This document shows positions 55,850-64,000 of a stretch of DNA of 64,000 bases, piece after piece. A model generated the notes under the pieces. The model saw only the letters and a program-made list of their open reading frames with translations, did not search any database and had not been told where the DNA came from. Source of the DNA: Polytrichum commune. Its lineage: Eukaryota; Streptophyta; Polytrichopsida; Polytrichales; Polytrichaceae. Position numbers and translations under genes: made by a program. Position 1 is the first letter of the stretch. Each line of letters starts with the position of its first letter. The DNA lies in assembly GCA_950295325.1 (NCBI GenBank), contig OX485805.1:51918758-51982757 (forward strand), read 5' to 3'.

Positions 55850-58800
55850 CTATTCTGAAGGTGAGCATGTGAAGACAAGCGATGCATTAGTACCACCAAA
55901 GCCAAAAGAGTTTGTTAGGACAGCTTTAATTGCCATAGTTCTGGGGCTTGTAAGAGGGGAGAAATGACCATGAAAGATTTGATCAGGCTGCTCTATGTTC
56001 AAGGTTGGTGGTGCAATGCCCTGCAACACCTCCCAGCAGGACAACATCAATAGACATTCTTGATTCATGTGTTTAGGTCCAACCATGTAAAAAGAATGTT
56101 AGATTCATCCCTATTGATCTCTTCATGTCTTGATACATGGTTTACATCCTTACAAGAGATCAATAGGGAAGACAGAAACACCATCACAAGCAAATGCAAC
56201 AGCCTGTTAACCTACAAGACAAACCAAAACTACGAGTTATGGACAAGATAGCCACCCCATTGGAGCATAGGTGATATATGAAGGTTCAGTACTCTGCATG
56301 TATAGTGGATTCCATTCTCAAGAAAAAACTCCAAACACAACATCGAGCATAACACCAAACATAACATTAAAATTTTACTTACATGATGAATAGCCAAAAC
56401 TGAGAAAATGGCCTCAACAGCCCCTGCTGCTCCAAGCAAGTGTCCTGTGGCACCCTGTAAGACAGTTACACGGGTTACCCTGTAAGACTGTTGTAAAAGA
56501 TCCATGGGAACTACTCACATGTGCTGTATGAAATTTGGCTGCTTCCTATCATTCGGCCAAGATTGCATCATCAACATGTGATATTGATATTCCATAACTG
56601 ATATTCCATAATTGTACAAGGTTTCTCCCTGCATGTTGGTTTTTTCCTTCAGTGTGTCAAACATATGAGGTTCAAATGTATGTATATTAGATTTATCTCG
56701 TGATCCAAAGATAGGATAGGAATAAGAATAGTCAGTCCAGGTTAGAAAACGTTTTTGACATATTTTGCAACAATGGCAAAGATTGGTCAGTTGGTCAATT
56801 GTGTGAACAATAGATCTTTAGTTCCGTGTTGACATTGCTACAATATCAATCTATATTGGTGCTCAAGGTCGGATGTTGGTATGACACTCAAAAGTGACTA
56901 AAGTTTACCTTTGTGGATGAAAATACCAGACGACCCGAAGTGGTATGTTCCTTGAAGAAATCCTGCATTGCTCTTGCTTCCACTACATCGCCTGCAATGA
57001 TCCACAATACAGTACAGATAAATAATTAGGAAAACGGGCAATCACATGCTCTATACAGATATACCAAAATCTTAAACCCCGCTCCCATGGTGCAAGCACA
57101 ATCCTTGTTCACCAGGAAATAGTCCTTCTCTCTGTGTACAGAAACCTGTACTCTGACCCTACTATGCACAAGTGGATCAATTGAAAAACACTCAAAAGGG
57201 TAGATTTCTCTTTAACATGTAGATTGTGTACCCAAGGGAGTTGATGTTGCATGTGCATTGACGTAGTCAATATCATCTGGTTGCAAACCTGCCTGCCAAA
57301 GACCCCTGAATACTTCATTCCAACCTCCAAAACAGAAAACAAACAAAAAAACAAAAAAAAAACAAAAAAAATCATAAGCTGTGAGCTATAGCTATTTCTA
57401 ACCCTAAATTCTAAGATTCTAACCATATGCATAGAAAAGGAAAGAAAATGAATCTTGGTGCTTTAGCACTGATGTGCATGAGAGCACACAGGTGGGCCAT
57501 GTTCACACCAGTTCCACTTCACGTGGAACTGCCCTTTAGGTGAATAAAAAGGTGAAGGTTGCTTAAGAACCTGTTGCAAGGCACGTCTCATGGCCAGGAA
57601 TGCACCCCTCCCTTCCTGTGATGGTTGAGTAATGTGGAACGCATCCCCTGTATAAAATCCACATGACAGAGGATGTTATTTAACTGGATCATTTACAACA
57701 ATTCTTCATCCTTCACATAACTGTTGGATCAACATAAAGGATGACAAGCAACGCTTTGAGGTCCACACCCGACATTCCATAGCCTCGCACTTCTGCATAA
57801 ATCTTTGCTCCCCTATTTACTGCATGTTGATACTCCTGCATATGCACATGTTTCAAGATGATCAATCCATGATGCAAGGAGATTTCTGATGACTAATTTG
57901 CCAAGTCTGAGCTTGAAGTCCAATTCCTAACCAACTTCACTGCAGGTCCCTGGTCACTCTTCACAATGTAAGGCTGCTGCACAATCATTCAAAGCACGAA
58001 TATTTTCTGATGGTCCAATTCTTATATTAGAATTATACAAACCAGAGTACTGAAAAATGTGACTTAGCTGTATCTACGGTAGACAACCTTTATTCAGTTA
58101 CTTTTCTAAGTCGGACACTTATATTTGAGTGGTGTGTGATCAGGTGTGGCTCCAACAACAGATACCAAAAAGACATGTGTTTATAATAGATTGGACTACA
58201 TGCTCAAAATATAAGAACTATTCTAAGCTCAACAGTCAACATAATTGGCGGGACCTATATGACCATTTTATGAGCACAAGAATCTTCACTTTGATAATGC
58301 ATTAGATAATCATATGAGCTCCAAAAATTACGAGGTAAATGGCTATGGCCTCAATTTGAATTTGTTAACCATCTAGTTGTAATCGAGTGTTTCATATCCT
58401 AGGAGATGTGGGCTAGTCGGAAAAAGTAACCAGTTAAGACACATCTACCTTAACCAATCCAAGGATATCCCAGGCTTATCCAAGAAGCAGGATGCCAGAC
58501 TTGCTCACCTCTAATATCATAATGCCTGCACCTTCACCCATTCTGCAAATTACCAATGGAAATATTCCAAGTCAACTCTTTGACATTTATCGCAAGTTTC
58601 AAATGTATTAGCTCCTTCCTCGAGACTATTCAAGAAGAGAAACAAAAATTGGTACATACCAAAACCATCTGGAGCTTGATCAAATGGCCTGGTTCCAAGT
58701 CAAAACTTGGTATTTGTTACATGTTGCAGATAATTATTAGCTGCTCACTGAAAACCAATTTGGAAGAGAAACAAGGATTGGTACATACACAAACCCATCT

Positions 58801-60921
58801 CGAGCTTGATCAAATGGCCTGGATGAACTTGCTGGATTGTCATTGAATTTTGTGCTTAATGCTCTGGCTCTGCAAACAACAATAACAAGGACACACTGCT
58901 GAAGTCAAAAAAATTAACATCTACAAAAATGACGAGCAATTACAGAAAATGTTGATGCATGAGAAACTTTGCCTTTTGATTTTAATATATAGCAAAAGAT
59001 AGGTAGTCACCTGCAAAATCCTGCCATTGACAAAGGGTCGATGCTGGACTCAGTGCCTCCTGCGACCATGACATCTGCATCCCCAAACATGACCATGCGA
59101 GCTGCATCACCTACAGAGTGAGCTCCACTTGCACACGCCGTCACCGTAGCATGGTTAGGACCCTGTAAGAAGGCCCTCCTCCATTTATTAGCAGATTTAT
59201 GTGACCACCTCACCTCTCAATTAAGTAAAGTTTGTCCAATATTTCCCACTCAAAAAGGACCAAGCACATAGCATTCCTAAGTGGTGTAGTGGGTGTTCTC
59301 CCTAGATAAGCATCTTGGAGAGTATACAATCGTTGAGATTCTTTTTGGCAAGGTAAATCTTGGTAGATGGGAGAAGACTTTGTCCAAAGATAGGTAACAA
59401 TGAGGTGTCAACTAATAAGAGCTTGCCACTTGACATTGCTTAACATTCATGTATGTAATCAAGGACCTTTGTTTCTAGGATTTATCCTTGAAGCTAGAAA
59501 GAAAGAGAACGTCCTTACACATGCTTAAGAATGCTATAAAAGAAAGCAGTATTCATTCCCTTGTGCAGTCTGCGAGAAGCAAGAGCTAACCTTGAATCCA
59601 TGACGTATACTCACATGACCAGCTGCCATGTTGATGAGAATTCGAGGCACAAAGAAAGGACTCAGCCTTCGTAACTCCTGCATCGGCCCCAGAGCCATAA
59701 GGTCACATTAAAAGATTGAAGGCCACAATCTCCTCTATCCAAATCTAAGCAAGAAAGCACACCTGCTTGTTGACAAAATGAGCAGCTTCAAGAATATCAT
59801 GGATGGAGCCAATTCCCCCACCAATTGCAACACCCTGCACACACATCAACATTATCTGCTCTTCATAAGAAATCTTCAGACCAATCTCATATCAGAATCT
59901 TTGAAGCCTGATGGTCGGAGGTTGGCGGACCTCAAACCCAAAACCCTAAACCCTAGCAACCCACACCATGAAGTACTTTGCTGAAGGTCAAACAAAGAGA
60001 CACAATCGGTGAAGGGATTGTACCGTCTGCTCGAGATCCGAGGCCTCCGTGGGATGCCAGTTTGCGTCCGATAGAGCTTCTTCAGCAGCACATTGCGCAT
60101 AAGATATGAATGGTGGTTCCGACGGCTTCTGCATTTTCTCGAAACCGGATGTTACCTCGGAATCCTGATTATTCAATTGCTCAAACTACACTCCAGAAAT
60201 GCGAGGATAAAAGACTAACCTGCCATTTCGTAGCATCAAATTCACCAGGAGACGATCCGCGAGGCACGAGAGCGGCCACTCGAGAAGGAATCTGCTGTAA
60301 TAAGCTACTTACTTTGAGCTTCAGATCCTCAGCACTCAATGCCCGCACACCAGTTTTGAGACCAATCAGATTCTCCCAGCTCGATTGTACTCCCGTTCCG
60401 AGAGGTGTTACCAGCCCCAATCCTGCCACATATGGAAACAAATTTCTCCCGCATATAAACCACAGGAAAATTTACCTCACAAACAACGGCCGCCTGCATA
60501 GAAATTCGAAAACCTCACATAAAATTCCTCTACAGAATATTTAATTTTCTTACACCAGAATAGGAGCTGTTCAAGCCCTTGAAACTGGATCATGGACTAC
60601 AACCCACTCCATGCCAGGCACACATGACACAATCTGGAAAAGCAGATCTTGTGTCTATTTAGCAAACTCTAGCCATAGCCACATGTGTTTGCAGAACCCA
60701 AAAATTCTTGAGGGGAAATTTGACCCACAAATTTATTCCTTGCAAGACAAACCCAAGAAAAATTAAGGTGAGAAATCGGTGAATGTACTAAAGTCTTGAC
60801 CTGTGACCACCACTCGGCGTTGGGGTAGCACCGGCGGTGGTTTGCTGCTCCAGCCATGGCTATGGCGATTAGTCCCCTGTTTTAGCAGCTTCTTCGACAG
60901 CAGTGTGCTGAGCATCCTCAT
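55850..60921 (-). CDS. mtKAS: Mitochondrial beta-ketoacyl-ACP synthase (mtKAS), 14 exons, 473 aa
   Basis: Minus-strand exons: 60921-60801, 60422-60220, 60164-60024, 59834-59763, 59677-59591, 59162-59011, 58869-58789, 58542-58509, 57835-57769, 57647-57571, 57292-57232, 56991-56909, 56454-56383 and 56020-55850. All junctions are GT-AG, phases agree, and the total is 1422 bp. The enzyme condenses malonyl-ACP with acyl-ACP in mitochondrial fatty-acid synthesis, which supplies octanoate for lipoate. The N terminus ([14 protein letters not shown]) is basic and lacks acidic residues, as a mitochondrial presequence. Then [14 protein letters not shown]; catalytic Cys in T-A-C-A-S-G-A-H-S (exon 6); His in [11 protein letters not shown] (11-12); S-S-T-K-G (12-13); His in [11 protein letters not shown] (13); and G-F-G-G-T-N-A-S (14). 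Closest to Arabidopsis At2g04540 as I recall it. The segment between D-L-K and V-A-A is shorter than usual. Confidence 0.95.
58634..58822 (-). repeat. Duplicated exon 7 end in mtKAS intron 7
   Basis: 58763-58822 (3' end of exon 7 plus its donor) is copied at 58634-58692, 129 bases further into the intron. Shared words are GAAGAGAAACAA, TTGGTACATAC and GAGCTTGATCAAATGGCCTG. The copy keeps a GGTATGTACC donor-like site but no acceptor is evident upstream of it. Confidence 0.85.
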
Positions 60922-61945
60922 CTCATAAATTGCGATCCAGATGCCCAAGATGGCCACCACCACCGCTGGATTGCGAAGCAGGATGCACTTTCTCTAAAAC
61001 ATTGCGGAAGAAGACCATGGCTATGGCCATGTTCATCCATATGCCATTATTCATCTACCCACTAGGCAAGGCAGGAAACTGAACAAGAGGAGCACAGTGC
61101 AGATGGCAACCTACAAGCTTAAACCTGATGAGTTAACTTATTTTGCTACTTCTTGAGGGTCTTCTGTTCGATCAATGGCACGGCCGGATGAGATTCTCTT
61201 CAGATTCCACTGCTCTCCATAATGTGTCTTTGAGGATGGAATAGACCAGTGTTGGTCCGGTGTCCTTTTTTTTCCTTTTTTTATTTTTTAAAATACCATT
61301 TGGGTCACATCTATAATGAAGATTTTGACATGTTTTTGACACCAGAAGGAAGTTGAGTATTTGAGGGTATTTTAGTATTCCATATCGTTTGGGTCTATAT
61401 ACCATGTAAGAACCTTCATATTTAGGTAAAGACATCCCAATATCAATATGGCTTAGAATGGTTTTGATCTAAAATAATAACTCAAAAATATTAAGATTTT
61501 CTCAACTTGACATATCTATCAAATATCAATATTTAACTAACATTACAATCTTGATGCCCACGAGTAGTTTCTTCGATACTATTATTGATGTTGGTTGTTG
61601 TACCCATTCATTCTCCTATATAATAGACCAACATTAGAATAGGCCCATGCATATTTATCTTTAACATTATCATGAAATAGTGTAACTCTCCTTCAAGGTG
61701 ATGCATGCATATGTGCTCCTGCTTAGATATCATTTAGATGCTATCACTATTGCCATTTGTGAAGTCACTAAAAGGTCCCCATATCTACTTTGTCATTTCG
61801 GGGACAATGAACAAGTAAATGATAGTGCTATCAAAATGGGGTTCAAACAACCAAAACACACACACAAGATAATTACCAAATGCAATTTCCTAGACATGTT
61901 GGTTTGGGAGATCAATAGATGTTTTCTTGGGTGCACAAAATACTA
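60922..61945. other. mtKAS promoter side and intergenic DNA
   Basis: No gene recognised. A T-rich tract lies at 61262-61290. A plus frame (61698-62186) runs into the mariner element and is not a gene. Confidence 0.4.
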
Positions 61946-63641
61946 CTCCCTCTGTCCCAAAATATCTGATCGATACTCTTACTCTCTTGTCCTAGAAAGT
62001 CTGAGCGGTATGCAATTGACTACAAACACAACACTTTATAGTGCCCGTTGGCCAACTTTACTACTAATTATGTCGTCTCTATGCATACAACTGTATGTAT
62101 TACGCGGAGGATACTACCGATCGCACGCTATCGAGCAATCCTTGTTGAATATCAAAGGTGACAAGCAGTGTTCCGGCACGATCTAAACTCTCCTTGCCCA
62201 TGTGGGGGATCTTGTAGCCGTTCCCGCCACCATCCCCGAATGTTGCCAACATGCACTGCTGCCAAGTGAGAAACACATAGTTGAGTTTCTTCACATCCAG
62301 ATCGTGAAACGCTTTCTCGATAATGTCTATGAGATCATCGACAATTTTAGGCGCGCTCTGGTGCTGCAGCGATTGAATGGCGTTGAAAAACCCTTGATCC
62401 AGAACATTCATATCCGGGTTGTTCGGTGGTTGACAACGAAGTCAGATATCAAAGCCGTCGGTTTGCACAGCGTCCGTGAAGGCATCATCCAGCGTCGATA
62501 TATGCGGTTTGGCGTTGTCTTGTTGGATGAAGATGGGACGTGCGGCAGTGGCATGGGGCCACTTCAATTGAATACCCGGCAACACATTCTCCAACAACAT
62601 GTCGCGAACTGATCTTTTCCAACCATGACTGGCTTCGTAACCATCGTCCCCGCAGGACGATTTTTGCTTGCGCGCCTGGCGGGCTCCTTCACAACGAACA
62701 GCCACATGCCTATGTTGCCATTGAACATTGTCTTGCGGTGGTGATCGTACCTGGGCCGAGCAACAACAGCCAAGAACATTACCTTCTCGATGAAGCGCTT
62801 CGATTTACATGATCGCAACGGTTCAGGCTCGCCATCTGCCAGGTAATATCGCTTGGTGGCTTTAGTCATGTAAAACCACTTCTCGTCCATGTGAATGACA
62901 TCGTACATGTCTTGGAAGGAATTTGACGACGGCTGCAACATGGACAGACAGAATTGCAGGCAGGCAATCTTGTAGCAGTCCGTCAACAATGGCTTGATCG
63001 AATTGGCATGTGGACGAATCACTCCCTCTTTGACCAATCTGCCCAAAGTGGAGCGCGGAATGCCACTGGCCGCGGCCATCGAACGAAGAGTGGTTCAACG
63101 ACTAAGCGGAATGGAAGTCAGCACCAACAGAACGTCCTTGTTGCTTTTAGTCCTACCAGAATTCTTGAAGCGGGTGGCGACACAAGGAGCCAGCGCCCCC
63201 GCAGCGACAGCTTCTTTTGCCCGGCTTCAGATGCAGCTGATTGTCCTCCGCCCGACACTGAAATGAGCAGCAACGACAGAGAATGAGCCTTTCACTGGTT
63301 TACTGTCTTTCAGCATCGCTAAAAGTGCTTGATACACCGCCTGGCGCTGCTCGTTGGACAGAACCACATGTTTGGGTGCCTGGCGACCTTCTTCAACGAT
63401 TGCAACATGTTCTGACATTATTTGAGCTTTCAGTGGGGATTCCCGAACAATGAAGCTTGACCGCAACTTTTCGCACACCAAAGCTTTGTCAATGCCAGGA
63501 GCAACATAATTGACCTAAATCTTGCCGCAAAGCTCTCGGTGAGAGCTATCCAAGCATCTAACCTAACACTCCTGATTCCCATTAATAGCCTTAATCCCAC
63601 GCAGTTTTTTATACCGATCAGATATTTTGGGACAGAGGGAG
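61946..63641 (-). mobile_element. Mariner-like element (plant MLE), 1696 bp, complete ends
   Basis: Flanked by TA on both sides (61944-61945 and 63642-63643). Terminal inverted repeats are identical over 27 bases, beginning CTCCCTCTGTCCCAAAATAT, the typical plant mariner/Stowaway end. The transposase reads on the minus strand and is broken. The interior is GC-richer than surrounding DNA. Perfect ends suggest a fairly recent insertion, or one still mobilisable by an active transposase elsewhere. Confidence 0.94.
62100..63418 (-). pseudogene. Mariner transposase, DD39D, broken by three stops and a frameshift
   Basis: In-frame Met at 63418; upstream residues without ATG also read through. Blocks in order: V-L-S-N-E-Q-R-Q-A-V-Y (helix-turn-helix region), G-I-P-R-S-T-L, I-H-M-D-E-K-W-F-Y-M-T-K (first catalytic Asp), V-M-F-L-A-V-V-A-R-P-R-Y-D, I-F-I-Q-Q-D-N-A-K-P-H-I (second Asp) and M-N-V-L-D-Q-G-F-F-N-A-I-Q (third Asp). 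There are 39 residues between the second and third Asp, as in plant mariners. Lesions: TGA near 63229 (a Trp in relatives), TGA near 63080 and near 62443 (both at Arg positions, explained by CGA to TGA), and one frameshift near 62605-62625. All three Asp are kept but the copy cannot make a full protein. Confidence 0.9.
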
Positions 63642-63643
63642 TA

Positions 63644-64000
63644 TCTAGGAAAACTAAGAATGGTGCCACTAGCAAGTAGGTTGATTGATTCACTCTCATT
63701 TACATACACATGAAGCAAACTTGATTATGATTTTAAAACATGTCCAAGAATGATCACTAGCAATCTATTCTTGGATTTGAAAGCTAAGAAGACATTGCAT
63801 CTACAAAGTGGGTGATGTTGGGCATGATTGAACCACCCCAAAATTGCACTATTTGAATCTCTAATTATTATCCTCTGATCTCATAGAACCATGTTAGAGA
63901 TCTTGTTGTAACACCATGTGCATATGGGGTTCTTACTTAACCATTAATTTATCGTCATAACTACACAAAACCTTTGATTTAGTGTGGGTCGCACTACTCA
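63644..64000. other. Intergenic DNA to window end
   Basis: No gene. The last 25 bases (ATTTAGTGTGGGTCGCACTA) resemble the ends of the TACACTAAATA-type MITEs, so another copy may start at the window edge. Confidence 0.35.

Noticed and set aside
60301-60320. Possible 18-base intron (GTAAGT...TTACAG) in mtKAS exon 2
   Set aside because: Far below the size that plant spliceosomes handle. Reading through keeps the frame, so it is treated as coding.
60763-60963. Longer N terminus for mtKAS starting at 60963
   Set aside because: The codon at 60961-60963 is GTG, not ATG. The first in-frame ATG is at 60919-60921 and gives a sensible mitochondrial presequence.

Overview
The window is nuclear DNA of a land plant. 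Four host genes with canonical GT-AG introns (or, in one case, a single exon) all match plant protein families: a plastid carotenoid hydroxylase, a plant-type TM9 protein, a mitochondrial ketoacyl-ACP synthase and a plant GGCT-like domain protein. There is one intronless tRNA-Leu gene. Most of the rest is AT-rich and full of decayed transposons. I cannot fix the clade from sequence alone. The moderate introns (about 60 to 1300 bp) and the high density of decayed elements do not discriminate between clades.

Layout. 1-4000 is a GC-richer block of broken reading frames, including a Ptta/En-Spm (Transposase_24-like) fragment. 4600-13500 is repeats: a candidate Pol III-type repeat, a LINE 3' remnant and a CACTA-type MITE nested in an older repeat. 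13560-17220 (minus) is a five-exon gene for a 352-residue GGCT-like protein, reconstructed here from separate exons. 17.5-31 kb is repeats: a short foldback element, MITEs, a Copia remnant (minus, about 21.9-22.9 kb) and a CACTA TNP2 transposase pseudogene (minus, about 24.1-27.2 kb). 32498-38316 (plus) is an eight-exon CYP97C1/LUT1 gene. 38.3-49.8 kb is repeats, with tRNA-Leu(CAG) at 40102-40182, TIR elements and tandem duplications. 49901-51895 (minus) is an intronless TM9SF gene. 53043-53540 is a Harbinger/Tourist-type MITE. 55850-60921 (minus) is a 14-exon mitochondrial KAS gene. 61946-63641 is a plant mariner-like element with intact ends and a broken DD39D transposase.

The host genes do not form a pathway cluster: lutein synthesis in plastids, endomembrane transport, mitochondrial fatty-acid/lipoate synthesis, and a putative gamma-glutamyl cyclotransferase-like protein. 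What links them is local genome behaviour. Tandem duplications of about 130-250 bp overlap exon boundaries in CYP97C1 and mtKAS, and longer ones lie in intergenic DNA. Several small TIR elements still have recognisable target-site duplications.

The most interesting signals are: (1) serial tandem duplication in three consecutive introns of CYP97C1, one copy giving an in-frame alternative donor; (2) a two-copy foldback element of about 95 bp flanked by direct repeats; (3) a nested CACTA-type MITE whose empty site can be read from sister repeats; (4) a stand-alone gene for the domain that I recall as the C-terminal part of Arabidopsis HDA5. All identifications come from reading motifs, not from database searches.
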